Assembly: GCA_944323875.1 (NCBI GenBank) | Contig: CALUUH010000001.1 | Location: 123,894 to 187,893, forward strand | DNA length: 64,000 nucleotides | Reading direction: 5' to 3' | Origin: Candidatus Gastranaerophilales bacterium | Lineage (GTDB): Bacteria; Cyanobacteriota; Vampirovibrionia; Gastranaerophilales; Gastranaerophilaceae | In this document: piece by piece, positions 1 to 9,883 of the stretch | How positions within the stretch are numbered: the stretch's first letter is position 1 | How the letters are laid out: every line of letters begins with the position of its first letter | The notes under the pieces: generated by a model | What the model was told of the DNA's origin: nothing | Databases searched by the model: none | The model's input: only the letters and a program-made list of their open reading frames with translations | Position numbers and translations under genes: made by a program

Positions 1-10
1 CGAAGCGAGA

Positions 11-100
11 GACGAACAACAATCAACGGAAACGGTCAGTTTTCGTTGTTGTTGTGAGCGGTGCCGTTTATCGCGAGCAATTTTTGAACGCAATACGCCA
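11..100. repeat. Dispersed intergenic repeat with inverted arms
   Basis: A block with CAACAATCAACGGAAAC followed by GTTTTCGTTGTTGTTG, which can fold back on itself, then GTGCCGTTTA. Nearly the same block occurs at 5931-5990, and part of it is reversed at about 22135-22190. It lies in the otherwise empty start of the window, upstream of the first pilin gene. Only 231 bases precede that gene, so its divergent regulator, if any, is outside the window. Confidence 0.7.
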
Positions 101-231
101 CAGTCGTTGCCTTGCGGGATCTCAAAAAATAAAAACGCAAGGGATTTTCCTTGTGCCAAAGTGTATAAATTTAACAAAGGATACCTATTGAATAGAAATA
201 TGTTAAAATATAGATTATTAAGGAGAATTGT

Positions 232-1641
232 ATGAATAATAAAAAGCTAAACAAAGTAATACAACAAGAAAAAAGAAAGGAAAACTGTATGACTAAATCA
301 AAAAACTTAAATGAATTAGCGCTCATCTTCTCCGAGGGGGAAGACAAGAATTTGTTAGTGAATGAAATGAGCTTACAAATTCTAGATGGGGGTTGGACAA
401 GTCCAATTTTACACACAGGAGACCGCTTACGAAAACCAGAAACCGAGCCAAGCGTCGAACCCCCACCCGAATTTCTAAGTTCGCCAGGCTCACTAAGAAA
501 TTCTACCCTCCCCTTTGGAGAGGGCAAAAACCACCGCAAAGCAGCTTTTACCTTAGCCGAAGGCAGGCCAGCCTGCACCACTACTCAGGTGGCCGCTAAA
601 GCAGCTTTCACTTTGGCTGAGGTATTAATCACCCTCGCAGTTATCGGCATCGTGGCAGCACTGACACTTCCTGGTCTCATCCAGAACCATAACGAGAAGG
701 CATGGTCTACGGCTAAAGATCTCTGGGAAAAGAAACTCACTGAAACAGTTCGCCGCATGAACACAGACGGCGTCATGACAGGACATGACTCTACAGAGGA
801 TTTTATGGATACTTTCAAACAATATATGAAAGTCATTAAGACCTGTGACAACACAGATATTAATAAATGTTACTCTCCTAAAGTAGTTACAACAGGAAGC
901 AACGAAGAACCTATGGAAATTGAAACAGATTCTTTAACATCTGCTTCAAGTATGGGACTTAAGGACTGGCAAACTAATACAAATACAATGTCATTTGTTG
1001 TTGCAGACGGAACAACAGTTATTATGGCATATCAGCCGGAATGCCCTTATGCTGATCCAATTGAAGATACAGGTTCACAGGTATCTTGTATGGCATATAT
1101 GGTAGATGTTAACGGAAAGAAAGGGCCTAATAGAGTAGGCAAAGATATTCAATTATCTTCCGGCGTAGCTTTCTCTACTTGCGATAACCCGATAGGCGAC
1201 ATGTGCTGGAGCACAGAGTTTCGTGCGAATAGAGCAATAAACACATGTGAAGGCAGTGAATATGATGATCTGGAAGAATACCAGAGTCCTTACTGTGATA
1301 ACAATTATTGGGCAGGTGCAAAACTAACTTGTCAAGAGAAGAACATGGAACTACCAACGAGAGCGCAACTTGCACAATTAGCAAGTAATTTATACGTGGA
1401 TAGTAACGGAGCTGCCGTAACAATAGGTGCAAATGAGAACAGATCAAGCCTAAAAGTGAAGGACGAATATAGCCAAAATCCTCCAATCAAATACAATGGC
1501 TACGCCTACTTGTCCAGTGAGGAGTACAATGCTAACTTCGCGTACGTCCGGGGCTTCAACACTACCGGCACGAACGGCAGTGACAATTACTGGGGCGGCA
1601 AGAACGGCGGCGGCGGCTTTGCTGTTTGTATTTCCAACTAA
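232..1641 (+). CDS. Type IV pilin-like protein with DGR-type variable C-terminus (cassette 1)
   Basis: 469 residues. The mature pilin starts at Phe126 (FTLAEVLITLAVIGIVAA, the hydrophobic prepilin helix), so the leader is 125 residues. That leader is built from repeat-derived peptides and holds an extra copy of the cleavage motif (AAFTLAEGRPAC, about residues 104-115). The constant region has paired cysteines (CDNTDINKC, PECPYADP, CDNPIGDMC). A lectin-like segment follows (WAGAKLTCQEKNMELPT), then the variable tail from about residue 423 ending VCISN. The start at 232 is chosen for AAGGAG six bases upstream; ATG 289 is a second possibility. Prepilin peptidase would process it and it would join a surface filament. 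Diversification by a retroelement is inferred from paralogue comparison. Confidence 0.85.
   Translation: MNNKKLNKVIQQEKRKENCMTKSKNLNELALIFSEGEDKNLLVNEMSLQILDGGWTSPILHTGDRLRKPETEPSVEPPPEFLSSPGSLRNSTLPFGEGKNHRKAAFTLAEGRPACTTTQVAAKAAFTLAEVLITLAVIGIVAALTLPGLIQNHNEKAWSTAKDLWEKKLTETVRRMNTDGVMTGHDSTEDFMDTFKQYMKVIKTCDNTDINKCYSPKVVTTGSNEEPMEIETDSLTSASSMGLKDWQTNTNTMSFVVADGTTVIMAYQPECPYADPIEDTGSQVSCMAYMVDVNGKKGPNRVGKDIQLSSGVAFSTCDNPIGDMCWSTEFRANRAINTCEGSEYDDLEEYQSPYCDNNYWAGAKLTCQEKNMELPTRAQLAQLASNLYVDSNGAAVTIGANENRSSLKVKDEYSQNPPIKYNGYAYLSSEEYNANFAYVRGFNTTGTNGSDNYWGGKNGGGGFAVCISN
1498..1632 (+). other. Variable region (VR) of cassette 1
   Basis: GC-rich tail encoding GY-x-Y-x-SSEEY and ending CISN. Against the three other complete cassettes, the aligned changes fall mainly in the first two bases of codons ending in C or T, for example GCC/GGC/AAC/CAC at the third codon. 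That is expected if adenines of AAC-type codons in a template were mutagenised. This copy has the most diverged middle part, with a run of Gly codons. Confidence 0.65.
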
Positions 1642-1662
1642 GAGGCTTGACTCTTAGTTGGA
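1633..1662 (+). promoter_or_regulatory. Post-VR hairpin overlapping the stop codon (cassette 1)
   Basis: Perfect 12-bp stem: TCCAACTAAGAG pairs with CTCTTAGTTGGA around a 6-base loop. The TAA stop lies in the left arm. No T-run follows, so it is not a normal terminator. A hairpin just after the VR is a known aid to retrohoming in the Bordetella phage DGR. Confidence 0.7.
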
Positions 1663-2171
1663 CGTGACTAGGTGACTAGGTGATTAAGTGACTAAGTGGT
1701 TACAAAATTGTGAACTGTGAACAGTGAACGGTAAACTGTTGTTACAAAATAAGGCAATGTGGAACTTTTTCACGTTGCCTTTTATTCAGTCATCCCGCAA
1801 CAGTCTGAATGCGGCTTGCCACAGTCGTTGCCTTGCGGGATCTCAAATTTTTTTGTTGGGCAAGAATGCACCAACCTACATCAATCCGACCGTTAGCCGG
1901 AAGCGCCAGAGGATGTTAATGAAACAACAGCAATGCGCGCGTTGTCTGAGCGTAGCGAGTTCGCGCGCTATAGTTGAATTTACATACTCTGTGCGCTGTA
2001 GGTGAAGGTCGGGAGCTTCTTTGCTTACTTTCTTGTCGGTACAAGAAAGTAAGATTATACGTCAGCTTAGTAAATCTGACCTACCTCTGTAACTGGCAAG
2101 ACGCGTTCTGTATGAGATCCTGAAACAAGTTCAGCATCTCATATGCCACAAATTTGGTCAGTCGGCTAACT
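1642..2171. other. Intergenic region rich in repeats
   Basis: No convincing gene. It holds 8-bp tandem units of the GTGACTAG type (1665-1702), 7-bp GTGAACT-type units (about 1710-1740), a terminator, the block GTTGCCTTGCGGGATCTC (about 1826-1843, also near 105 and reversed near 22090-22112), and a palindromic CCTGAAACAAGTTCAG element near 2128-2143. An open frame at 1724-2005 runs through these repeats and is rejected. Confidence 0.7.
1751..1785 (+). terminator. Terminator after cassette 1
   Basis: AAGGCAATGTG pairs with CACGTTGCCTT (one G-T pair) and is followed by TTATT. Similar AAGGCAATG hairpins follow cassettes 2 and 3. Confidence 0.7.
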
Positions 2172-3821
2172 TCAGACTATTGCGCCATGGCTGGCATCCT
2201 GTACATTTTTAGCATATTTTGCCAGATAACCTGATTGACATTTCAATTCAAACGGTTTCAATGCAGCTTTGCGTTTAGCAAGCTCTTCTTCGCTTACCAG
2301 AAGTTCTATAGTGCGATTAGGAATATCTATTTTTATCCTGTCACCTTTTTCAACAAGCGCAATCACGCCGCCATTTGCGGCTTCCGGACAAACATGACCA
2401 ACACAAATTCCGCGGGTACCGCCGGAAAACCTTCCGTCAGTTATAAGGGCGCATTTTGTGCCTAAACCTTTGCCGACAAGTAATGATGTAGGTGCAAGCA
2501 TTTCGCGCATACCAGGGCCGCCCTTAGGGCCCTCATAACGTATTACAACTACATCCCCCGGTTTGATTTTATCCTGTTCCAGCGCTGACATAGCTTCTTC
2601 CTCGCTGTCAAACGGCCGTGCAATTCCCTCAAAAACCATGCAGTTTTCATCTACTCCGGAAATCTTTATTACCGCCCCGTCTTTAGCAAGGTTTCCGTAC
2701 AGAACCCCGAGTCCTGCCTGTGAATAAGATGATGCATCATACTCAGGGATTACGGCTGTATCAGCCCATGCCTGTTCAATTATTTCACTAATCTCAAGTC
2801 CGCTGACGGTTTTTCCGTTATTTAGAACATTTTTCAAAGACTTCATTACAGCCGGTATTCCGCCCGCATAGTGAAAATCAGTCATTGTAAGCTTTGAGGA
2901 CGGGTTAATTTTTACTACCTGATGAATTTTCCGGCTCAGGCGGTCAAAATCATCTATCGTGATGTCTATATTTCCTGCGTTTGCGACCGCTAACAGATGA
3001 AGGAATGTGTTTGTAGAACCACCGAGCGCTAATGAAGTTATTATCGCATTTGTAAGACTTTCTCTGGTTATAATGTCAGATGGCTTGACGTTGTTTTTAA
3101 CAAGTTCAACAATCTGTAATCCGCTTTCAAAGGCAATACGGCGTTTTTTTGAGGAAACCGCTGCTGATGAGGCACAGTATGGTAAACTCATCCCCATAAC
3201 CTCAGTCAGGCATGCCATTGTGTTAGCGGTATACATACCCTGACATGAACCCGCTGTCGGACAAGATTCTTCTTCAAGACATTTTAGACAATTTTCTGAT
3301 ATTTCACCGCTTCTAAACCGGCCGACAGCTTCAAAAGAGCCGGATATCATAGTCAATTTGTCCTGATTTTGCCAGTGACCGTCAAGCATTGGCCCTGCTG
3401 TGACAATAATTGCCGGAATATTTAATCTTAATGCGCCGATGAGCATGCCGGGTGTGACCTTGTCGCAATTGGAAAGCAGTATAATACCGTCGAGTTGGTG
3501 TGCAGCGGCAACTGTTTCGACACAATCTGCTATCAAATCGCGTGACGGCAAAGAATAGCGCATCCCGCTATGTCCCATTGCAATACCGTCGCAAACAGCC
3601 GGAACACCGAAAATAAAGGCCTGACCGCCCGCCGAATGAATACCTTTTTCTATTTGCCGCTCCAGATCACGCATTCCGATATGACCCGGAACAAGATCGG
3701 AAAAAGAGCTTGCAATACCGATAAACGGTGCGTCCATATTTTTTTTACTAACCCCTGTTGCCATTAAAAGTCCGCGATGCGGAGTTCTGGCTATCCCTTT
3801 TTTAATACTGTCACTTTTCAT
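2172..3821 (-). CDS. ilvD: Dihydroxy-acid dehydratase
   Basis: 549 residues, the usual family size. It dehydrates dihydroxy acids to 2-keto acids in valine, leucine and isoleucine synthesis, using a cytosolic Fe-S cluster. Cluster cysteines are visible in [20 protein letters not shown] and [18 protein letters not shown]. The substrate-binding end is present ([14 protein letters not shown]). The ATG at 3821 is preferred because AAGGA stands six bases upstream; a TTG further up (3845) has no ribosome site. It lies 26 bases downstream of an XRE regulator on the same strand and may be read with it. Confidence 0.96.
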   Translation of the reverse strand: MKSDSIKKGIARTPHRGLLMATGVSKKNMDAPFIGIASSFSDLVPGHIGMRDLERQIEKGIHSAGGQAFIFGVPAVCDGIAMGHSGMRYSLPSRDLIADCVETVAAAHQLDGIILLSNCDKVTPGMLIGALRLNIPAIIVTAGPMLDGHWQNQDKLTMISGSFEAVGRFRSGEISENCLKCLEEESCPTAGSCQGMYTANTMACLTEVMGMSLPYCASSAAVSSKKRRIAFESGLQIVELVKNNVKPSDIITRESLTNAIITSLALGGSTNTFLHLLAVANAGNIDITIDDFDRLSRKIHQVVKINPSSKLTMTDFHYAGGIPAVMKSLKNVLNNGKTVSGLEISEIIEQAWADTAVIPEYDASSYSQAGLGVLYGNLAKDGAVIKISGVDENCMVFEGIARPFDSEEEAMSALEQDKIKPGDVVVIRYEGPKGGPGMREMLAPTSLLVGKGLGTKCALITDGRFSGGTRGICVGHVCPEAANGGVIALVEKGDRIKIDIPNRTIELLVSEEELAKRKAALKPFELKCQSGYLAKYAKNVQDASHGAIV

Positions 3822-3847
3822 ATACATTCCTTTTTTCAACAACAATA

Positions 3848-4168
3848 TTATACCGCAAACTGTTGGATTAATCTGTATATAATTTTTTTGTTGTCATAAG
3901 GCTGCTTTTTTATAATCTCAAAAATTTCTTTTTCGAGTTCAGCCTCGGTTTTGAGATACTGAAAGTCAAAGAATTCCTGCGGCGCGGTGTTGAATTTGTC
4001 CATGATGTTCAAAATCGTCTGCATTGAAGGATAGCTCTTGCCATTTTCAATATTGCTCAAGGAGGGTGGTTCAATGCCGATTTGTTCACTAAATTTGTCC
4101 TGAGTTAAATTATTTTTCTTGCGTATTTCTTTTATTTTTTCGCCGATAAGTTTTTTTCTGTTGTCCAT
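3848..4168 (-). CDS. XRE-family HTH regulator paired with cassette 2
   Basis: 106 residues. An N-terminal Cro/CI helix-turn-helix ([20 protein letters not shown], then [13 protein letters not shown]) is followed by an acidic helical tail. It probably binds the intergenic region it shares with the divergent pilin gene at 4302. The start at 4168 is supported by GGAG five bases upstream; the frame opens earlier only with a TTG. Related one-domain regulators stand next to four other pilin genes here. The target is inferred from position only. Confidence 0.88.
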   Translation of the reverse strand: MDNRKKLIGEKIKEIRKKNNLTQDKFSEQIGIEPPSLSNIENGKSYPSMQTILNIMDKFNTAPQEFFDFQYLKTEAELEKEIFEIIKKQPYDNKKIIYRLIQQFAV

Positions 4169-4222
4169 AAACGCTCCATTTATCAACAGAATACCTTTAT
4201 ATTTTGCGTTTATAAATAATGT

Positions 4223-4275
4223 TTACATTAATTATATAATTGACATTTAATGAAAACATGATAATATTTAATGTG
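4223..4275 (+). promoter_or_regulatory. Promoter and candidate operator for cassette 2
   Basis: TTGACA at 4240-4245 and TAATAT at 4262-4267 (16-base spacer). ACATTAA at 4224-4230 and TTAATGT at 4268-4274 are inverted copies flanking the promoter, a plausible site for the adjacent XRE protein. Confidence 0.55.
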
Positions 4276-4301
4276 TACTACAAATTTTAGGAGGAAATAT
4301 T

Positions 4302-5723
4302 ATGTTTACAGCAAAAAATAGAGCGTTTACGTTTGCCGAAGGCAGGCCAGCCTGGCAGACGAAGTCTGCTTTTACACATCGGGAGACCGCTAAAGAAGCA
4401 CGGTCAACGGTAAAAAATACCCTCGCCCCTTGCGGGAGAGGGCAGAATTTGTTAGCGAACGAATGTGAGCTTAAAAATTCGGGTGAGGGGGCAGACAAGT
4501 CTGCTCTTACACACGGAGAAACCGCTAAAGACGCACATGACTCTCTTCGTCATCCTGAACTTGTTTCAGGATCTCACCATGCAGCAAGTCTTGAGGATGT
4601 AACCCCTCACCAAGTTAGGACTAAACTCGCTAGACGCTCGTTAAGTCCAACTATCCTCTCCCGCAAGGGGCGAGGAATGCGCGCCGCCTTCACGCTAGCC
4701 GAGGTCCTAATCACCCTCGCGGTAATTGGAGTGGTGGCCGCACTGACACTTCCGGGACTGATCCAAAATCATAACGAGAAGGCATGGTCTACGGCTAAAG
4801 ACCTATGGGAAAAAAAACTTACTGAAACCGTCAGAAGAATGAACACAGACGGCGTCATGACAGGTCACAATACAACAGAGGACTTTATGGATACTTTCAA
4901 ACAGTACATGAAAGTCATTAAAACATGTGACAACACAGACATTAACAAATGTTATTCACCTAAAGTCGTTACAACAGGAAAGAACGACGATCCTATGGAA
5001 ATTGAAACTGACAGCCTAACATCCGCATCAAGCATGGGATTAAAAGAATGGCAGACTAACACAAATACCATGAGTTTTGTTGTCGCGGACGGAACAACAG
5101 TTATTATGGCATATCAACCGGAATGCCCTTATGCTGACCCGATTGAAGATACAGGTTCACAAGTATCTTGCATGGGATATATGGTAGATATAAACGGAAA
5201 GAAAGGACCTAATAGAGTAGGGAAAGATATTCAATTATCTTCCGGCGTAGCATTTTCAACTTGCGATAACCCGATTGGTGACATGTGCTGGAGTACTGAC
5301 TTTGCACCAACAGCAATAAATACATGCTCAGACGGAACAGAGGAAGATAAAGCATACGACCAAACTGGAGACAGCAACAGCTATTGTGCAACTAATTATT
5401 GGGCAGGAGCTAAAAAAGCATGCGATCAAAAGAACATGGAACTACCAACGATTGCTCAACTAGCCCAATTAGCAAGTGAATTATATGTAAACTCAAGCGA
5501 TGGAAGCGCAGTAACGATAGGAGCGAACGAAAGCAAATCCAACCTCAAAGTAAAGGATCAATACAAAGATAATCCTCCACTCACTCTTGGTTACGGCTAT
5601 TGGTCCAGTGAGGAGTACCGCACTCTCTATGCGTACGGGCGGGGCTTCTACACTTCCTACAGTAACTGGGCCAACTACTACAAGGGCGCCAGCTACCGCC
5701 GCGCTGTTTGTATTTCCAACTAA
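4302..5723 (+). CDS. Type IV pilin-like protein with DGR-type variable C-terminus (cassette 2)
   Basis: 473 residues. AGGAG precedes ATG 4302. The frame opens MFTAKNRAFTFAEGRPAW, as if a short natural prepilin leader were cut right after its AFTFAE motif by repeat DNA. It continues through repeat peptides (ETAKEARSTV, RHPELVSGSH) to the working motif at Phe130 (AAFTLAEVLITLAV). ATG 4677, with AAGGGG six bases upstream, could give a normal leader of only four residues. The constant region is almost identical to cassettes 1, 3 and 4. The variable tail starts at about residue 430 and ends RRAVCISN. Cysteines suggest disulfides outside the cell. Confidence 0.85.
   Translation: MFTAKNRAFTFAEGRPAWQTKSAFTHRETAKEARSTVKNTLAPCGRGQNLLANECELKNSGEGADKSALTHGETAKDAHDSLRHPELVSGSHHAASLEDVTPHQVRTKLARRSLSPTILSRKGRGMRAAFTLAEVLITLAVIGVVAALTLPGLIQNHNEKAWSTAKDLWEKKLTETVRRMNTDGVMTGHNTTEDFMDTFKQYMKVIKTCDNTDINKCYSPKVVTTGKNDDPMEIETDSLTSASSMGLKEWQTNTNTMSFVVADGTTVIMAYQPECPYADPIEDTGSQVSCMGYMVDINGKKGPNRVGKDIQLSSGVAFSTCDNPIGDMCWSTDFAPTAINTCSDGTEEDKAYDQTGDSNSYCATNYWAGAKKACDQKNMELPTIAQLAQLASELYVNSSDGSAVTIGANESKSNLKVKDQYKDNPPLTLGYGYWSSEEYRTLYAYGRGFYTSYSNWANYYKGASYRRAVCISN
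4665..4679 (+). promoter_or_regulatory. Possible internal ribosome site and start for cassette 2
   Basis: AAGGGG at 4665-4670, six-base spacer, ATG 4677, giving MRAA before the mature Phe. It would make a canonical short prepilin. The other long-leader cassettes have no such internal ATG, so it may be coincidence. Confidence 0.4.
5589..5714 (+). other. Variable region of cassette 2
   Basis: GC-rich lectin-like tail (GYGYWSSEEY to RRAVCISN). It shares non-variable codons with cassette 1 (GCG TAC, CGG GGC TTC), while cassettes 3 and 4 share a different set. This suggests two template versions or two lineages. Confidence 0.65.
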
Positions 5724-5743
5724 GGACTTTGGCCTTAGTTGGA
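5715..5743 (+). promoter_or_regulatory. Post-VR hairpin overlapping the stop codon (cassette 2)
   Basis: 11-bp stem TCCAACTAAGG / CCTTAGTTGGA with a 7-base loop and TAA in the left arm. Compared with cassette 1, both arms change together (AAGAG/CTCTT against AAGG/CCTT), which supports a selected fold. Confidence 0.7.
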
Positions 5744-6363
5744 CGTGACTAAGTGATTAGCGGATTTGCGGACGGATGGCGCGAAGCGCGAGCCGGCAGA
5801 GGGCGAAACGGCGACGCGAAGGCGGCGGCGTTGCAGACCCGTTTAACGCCGGCGAGCAAGACAGCGAAGTGAGCAAATCCGGGTAGCGAGCAGATTGAGC
5901 AAGCCGAGCAGAGGCACGAGAGTAACGAGAGACGAGCAACAATCAACGGAAACGTTGAGTTTTCGTTGTTGTTGCGAGCGGTGCCGTTTAATGCGAGGCG
6001 CAGTTGTGCGCTAGCACTACAGGCGAAACTCTGCGAGCGTGAAGAGCGAGTGAGCGAAGAGTTAAAGCGGAAGCGTACTCGTTATTCGCGAACGATGCGA
6101 CAGGCAAATCCAAGACAAGTGAATAAGTGACTAAGTGGTTACAAAATTGTGAACTGTGAACAGTTGTATCAAAAGGCACAAAGGCACTAGGGGGCTAAGG
6201 CACTAAGTATTATCAAGAATAAGGCAATGTGAGAATCTTCTCATTGCCTTATTTGTAACAACAGTTCACTGTTTACTGTTCACAGTTCACCGCTTCTGTA
6301 ACTCCTTAGTGCCTTACTGCCCTGTCTTGGATTTGCGGAACTACTGTTCCTTCTGATAATAAA
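5744..6363. other. Intergenic repeats between cassette 2 and dnaG
   Basis: No gene seen. Contains GGATTTGCGGACGGATGG and CGCGAGCCGGC blocks (5762-5797, also near 53882 and reversed near 22440 and 63340), the block shared with 11-100, GTGACTAAGTGG units, GTGAACT units and a terminator. Frames open on the minus strand here are low-complexity repeat translations. Confidence 0.7.
6218..6253 (+). terminator. Terminator-like hairpin
   Basis: AATAAGGCAATG pairs with CATTGCCTTATT, with GAGA/TCTC extending the stem. It is nearly symmetrical and could stop transcription from either side. Confidence 0.65.
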
Positions 6364-6392
6364 CATGACAAAAGATTATTCCATGATATAAT
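6364..6392 (+). promoter_or_regulatory. Promoter of dnaG, probably leaderless
   Basis: ATGACA (6364-6369), 17-base spacer, TATAAT (6387-6392). The ATG begins six bases after the -10 box and no ribosome site is present, so the transcript would begin at or next to the start codon. Confidence 0.6.
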
Positions 6393-6398
6393 TTTGGT

Positions 6399-8282
6399 AT
6401 GGCCGATACAATAGAAGAACTCGTTCAACAAATAAAAGAAAGACTTAATATAGTCGATGTAGTTTCCGAAAAAGTTATTTTGAAAAAAAACGGAAGCCAT
6501 TACTGGGGTTTATGTCCTTTTCATAAAGAAAAAACGCCTTCTTTCAGTGTTAATCCGCGATTAGGAATTTATAAATGTTTCGGCTGCGGGGCCGGCGGCG
6601 ATGCGCTCAGCTTTATTATGAAAACCGAAAACCGTGACTTTATGGATGTGATAATAGAGCTTGCCGAACGATTTGGGCTGGAAGTTCCGCTTAAAAAGAA
6701 AAAACTCGTCTCTAAGGAACTTAAAGACCAGATGATAAGCGCATGCCAGAAAGCGACAGAATATTATAATACATACCTTTTGCAGGACAAAAGTTCAGAT
6801 ACGCTTAAAGTAATGGAATATCTGACTAACCGCGGCATTACAAAAGATATTATTCAAACATATTCTCTTGGCCTTGCTCCAAAATCTTACCAGAATCTAT
6901 ATGACCTTTTGAAAGCTAAATTTTCCGATGAAGTACTGGAAAAAGCCGGCTTGATTATTAGTTCAAAAACCGGTTATATTGATCGTTTTAGAAACAGATT
7001 AATAATTCCGATAGTCAACGAATACGGAGAAAATGTTGCCTTTGGCGCGCGTGCCATTGAAGCTGATCAAATGCCTAAGTACCTCAATTCATCAGATTCT
7101 CTGATATACAACAAAAGTAAATTACTGTTCGGACTTTATACAGCAAAAAACGCCATTAAAGAAGAAGACAGCGTAATTCTTATGGAAGGATATTTTGATG
7201 TAATCTCGGCTCAGGCACACGGGATTAAAAATGCTGTTGCGACCTGCGGAACAGCGCTTACACCGGAGCATATTAAGCTGCTCTCCAGATATTCAAAATC
7301 AAGAAAAATATATCTTTCATTTGATACTGATGCAGCCGGTCAAAAAGCAACAAACCGCAATGCAGAGCTTTTGAGAGAAGCTTTTCAGGGGCTGGGCAGC
7401 ATAAAACAGTTTGATGAAAGTTATATTTCTACAACGGATGACCGCTATTCCTGCGAAATTCGTGTTATTGCGCCGCCCGAGGGCAAAGATCCTGACGAAT
7501 TTATTCGTTCTGTAGGGGCTGAAAGTTACAAGCAATATATGGAAAACGCCCCGTTGTTAATTGATTTTCAGATAAACAGCATCTTAAAACATAAAAATGA
7601 GATTAAATCCCCGATGGACAAAACACGTTTTGTAAAAGAATTAATCCCTATTCTGGAAGAAATTAACAACGAAATAATCCAATCAGAATATATAAAAATG
7701 GTTGCAGGTACGCTGAATATCAATGATGACGCACTTTACCGCGAAGTCAAAAAAGCAAAAAAACAAAACACCATTGTTGATACTGATGTATCTCAAATTG
7801 TTAAGAAAAATTTATCAATTTCAGAAAAAGCGCAAAAAAATTTGTTGAGCGTTTTTCTTGTAACAGATTGCAATTTCACCTTTCAACAAATAAATGAAAT
7901 GATTGGTGATACCCCGTTTACGGATGAAATGTTAATAAATGTAAAATCTACAATTGACAAATCAATCAACTCCGTAAATAATGTTAAAGAATTGATAGAA
8001 AAACTGTACACAGCTTTTCTTGAAAATCCGGAAATACAAAGCATTATAACCGATTTAATCAGTATTTCCGAAACCTTTAGTCATCTGGACGACAGAGATT
8101 TCCAAAACGTAATCAGGGAAAACATAAATAAAATAATACAGTGTCAGAAGGATGAAGAAAAAGAACAAATGCGTAATCTATATAAAAGCGCAAATGACAA
8201 CGAAACTGAAGCCCTTAAAATACAAATACAACTCAGAGATAAAATAAATAACAGATTAAAATTGGAGAAAATGAATGACTAA
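6399..8282 (+). CDS. dnaG: DNA primase
   Basis: 627 residues. Makes RNA primers at the replication fork. The zinc finger (CHC2 type) has Cys39, His42, Cys60 and Cys63 ([23 protein letters not shown]). A catalytic core follows with [10 protein letters not shown] and a TOPRIM domain ([10 protein letters not shown] near residue 265, [10 protein letters not shown] near 310). The C-terminal helicase-binding part is less conserved. The start follows a -10 box with no Shine-Dalgarno. The 3' end overlaps the sigma factor gene by 8 bases, the classic primase-sigma macromolecular operon. Confidence 0.97.
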   Translation: MADTIEELVQQIKERLNIVDVVSEKVILKKNGSHYWGLCPFHKEKTPSFSVNPRLGIYKCFGCGAGGDALSFIMKTENRDFMDVIIELAERFGLEVPLKKKKLVSKELKDQMISACQKATEYYNTYLLQDKSSDTLKVMEYLTNRGITKDIIQTYSLGLAPKSYQNLYDLLKAKFSDEVLEKAGLIISSKTGYIDRFRNRLIIPIVNEYGENVAFGARAIEADQMPKYLNSSDSLIYNKSKLLFGLYTAKNAIKEEDSVILMEGYFDVISAQAHGIKNAVATCGTALTPEHIKLLSRYSKSRKIYLSFDTDAAGQKATNRNAELLREAFQGLGSIKQFDESYISTTDDRYSCEIRVIAPPEGKDPDEFIRSVGAESYKQYMENAPLLIDFQINSILKHKNEIKSPMDKTRFVKELIPILEEINNEIIQSEYIKMVAGTLNINDDALYREVKKAKKQNTIVDTDVSQIVKKNLSISEKAQKNLLSVFLVTDCNFTFQQINEMIGDTPFTDEMLINVKSTIDKSINSVNNVKELIEKLYTAFLENPEIQSIITDLISISETFSHLDDRDFQNVIRENINKIIQCQKDEEKEQMRNLYKSANDNETEALKIQIQLRDKINNRLKLEKMND

Positions 8283-9375
8283 AAAAAGACAACCAGGATC
8301 TTCCGTCGTAAGCATTATGGACGAAGACAACCTTGACCTCCAGGATTTAGACGAAGAAGCAGGTCTCTCTTCCGGCCGCGACGGCGTTAATTATATGAAC
8401 GTAGATATCAGTACTGATAATATTGAAGATATTGTCAGCACTAAAATGGATCATAAAATAAATATTGAAGATATTTATATGATCAATTCTCAAGAAGAAC
8501 AGGAACAATCAGACTTTGACCTTCCTAAAGGTGTTGCGGTTGATGACCCTGTAAGATTGTATTTAAGAGAAATTGGCCGTATCAAGCTGCTTTCTGCAAA
8601 CGAAGAAATTGAACTTGCAAGAAAAATTTTAGAAGGCGGCACACCGGGTGCTATTGCTAAAAGAAAACTTGTACAGGCAAACCTGCGTCTTGTTGTAAGT
8701 ATTGCGAAAAAATACGTAGGACGCGGCATGCTTTTCTTAGATTTAATTCAGGAAGGTAACCTTGGTCTTATTCGTGCGGCTGAAAAATTTGATCACGAAA
8801 GAGGGTTCAAATTCTCCACTTATGCGACATGGTGGATTAGACAGGCGATTACAAGAGCTATTGCTGATCAGGCCAGAACAATCCGTATTCCTGTTCACAT
8901 GGTTGAAACTATCAACAAGCTTAAAAAAGTTACAAGACGCCTTGCACAGGAATTATCAAGAAAACCGACCGAAGATGAACTGGCAATTGAGATGAATGTT
9001 TCTATCCCGAAACTTCGTGAAATTATCAAGATTGCACAGGAACCGTTATCTTTGGAAACTCCTATCGGAAAAGAAGAAGATTCCCGCTTAGGTGACTTTA
9101 TTGAAGATAAAGAAGCTGACGCGCCGATTAAAACAGTTGCATCAGAACTTTTAAGAGAAGATCTTGCCGAAGTTTTATGTACACTCTCACCACGCGAACG
9201 TGATGTATTGAGATTGCGTTTCGGCATGGATGACGGACGTCAGAGAACTCTTGAAGAAGTTGGTCAGTTATTCGGCGTTACACGTGAACGTATCAGACAA
9301 ATTGAAGCAAAAGCTTTGAGAAAACTGCGTCACCCTAACCGCAGCAAACGCTTAAGAGAATACGTTGAAACATAA
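8275..9375 (+). CDS. rpoD: Primary-type RNA polymerase sigma-70 factor
   Basis: 366 residues. Directs core RNA polymerase to housekeeping promoters. Region 1.2 ([12 protein letters not shown], about residue 84), region 2 ([47 protein letters not shown]) and region 4 with its helix-turn-helix ([20 protein letters not shown], about 325-345) are all present. There is no long non-conserved insert. It overlaps dnaG by 8 bases, so translation is probably coupled. Many promoters in the window match the expected TTGACA/TATAAT. A close group 2 paralogue cannot be excluded, but the dnaG linkage favours the primary sigma. Confidence 0.95.
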   Translation: MTKKRQPGSSVVSIMDEDNLDLQDLDEEAGLSSGRDGVNYMNVDISTDNIEDIVSTKMDHKINIEDIYMINSQEEQEQSDFDLPKGVAVDDPVRLYLREIGRIKLLSANEEIELARKILEGGTPGAIAKRKLVQANLRLVVSIAKKYVGRGMLFLDLIQEGNLGLIRAAEKFDHERGFKFSTYATWWIRQAITRAIADQARTIRIPVHMVETINKLKKVTRRLAQELSRKPTEDELAIEMNVSIPKLREIIKIAQEPLSLETPIGKEEDSRLGDFIEDKEADAPIKTVASELLREDLAEVLCTLSPRERDVLRLRFGMDDGRQRTLEEVGQLFGVTRERIRQIEAKALRKLRHPNRSKRLREYVET

Positions 9376-9401
9376 TTTGAATAAATTGTAATCTAAAATT
9401 G

Positions 9402-9446
9402 AAACCCTAAAGCTAAACATTGAAAATTAGTTTTAGGGTTTTATTA
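9402..9446 (+). terminator. Terminator of the dnaG-rpoD operon
   Basis: AACCCTAAA pairs with TTTAGGGTT around an AT-rich inner stem, followed by TTATTATA. Confidence 0.75.
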
Positions 9447-9500
9447 TACACTTGTGAAAAAAGCCGCTGAAATCAATAATCTTGCATAAAGTCCGGCGCT

Positions 9501-9815
9501 TTAATCCAAATTTGTAATAACTAGATAAAGAAATCTGGTATTTTTTTCGTCAAGAATTTCCAATTTTTGACGAATTTTTTCTTTTAATATTTCTGTTGAT
9601 TCATAATAATCATTTTCAAACAAAGACTGAATAGGTATCTGTAGGGCAGAAGCCAACTTTTTCAATGTTTCTAATGACGGGTAAGCCTGACCCATTTCTA
9701 TTTTTACCATTTGACGCGGACTAATATCAATTTTTTCGGCAAGCATTTCTTGTGTAATTTGTTTGGATTTTCTGATTGTTCTTATTTTCAACCCTAACAG
9801 TTCTTTATCATTCAT
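9501..9815 (-). CDS. XRE-family HTH regulator paired with cassette 3
   Basis: 104 residues. The helix-turn-helix lies at about residues 10-60 (IRTIRKSKQITQEMLAEKID, then MVKIEMGQAYPS), with a charged C-terminal tail. AGGAG lies upstream of ATG 9815. It is transcribed away from the pilin gene at 9972. The palindrome ATGAAT/ATTCAT between them is the natural candidate operator. Role inferred from position and fold. Confidence 0.88.
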   Translation of the reverse strand: MNDKELLGLKIRTIRKSKQITQEMLAEKIDISPRQMVKIEMGQAYPSLETLKKLASALQIPIQSLFENDYYESTEILKEKIRQKLEILDEKNTRFLYLVITNLD

Positions 9816-9883
9816 ATTAATCTCCTAAATAAATTTTATTTATTTCTCAATACTAATGTAATGAGCTTAAATTCATAATCTGC

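Noticed and set aside
171..581. Minus-strand frame over the cassette 1 leader
   Set aside because: Antisense of repeat-rich coding sequence; no start signals of its own.
1633..1662. Stop-overlapping hairpin as an ordinary terminator
   Set aside because: No T-run follows, and a separate terminator lies about 90 bases downstream in cassettes 1 and 3.
1724..2005. Open frame of 93 codons after cassette 1
   Set aside because: It runs through intergenic repeats and a terminator, has no ribosome site, and resembles no protein.
5749..6179. Minus-strand frames after cassette 2
   Set aside because: Translations of GC-rich repeats; three overlapping frames are equally open, so none is convincing.
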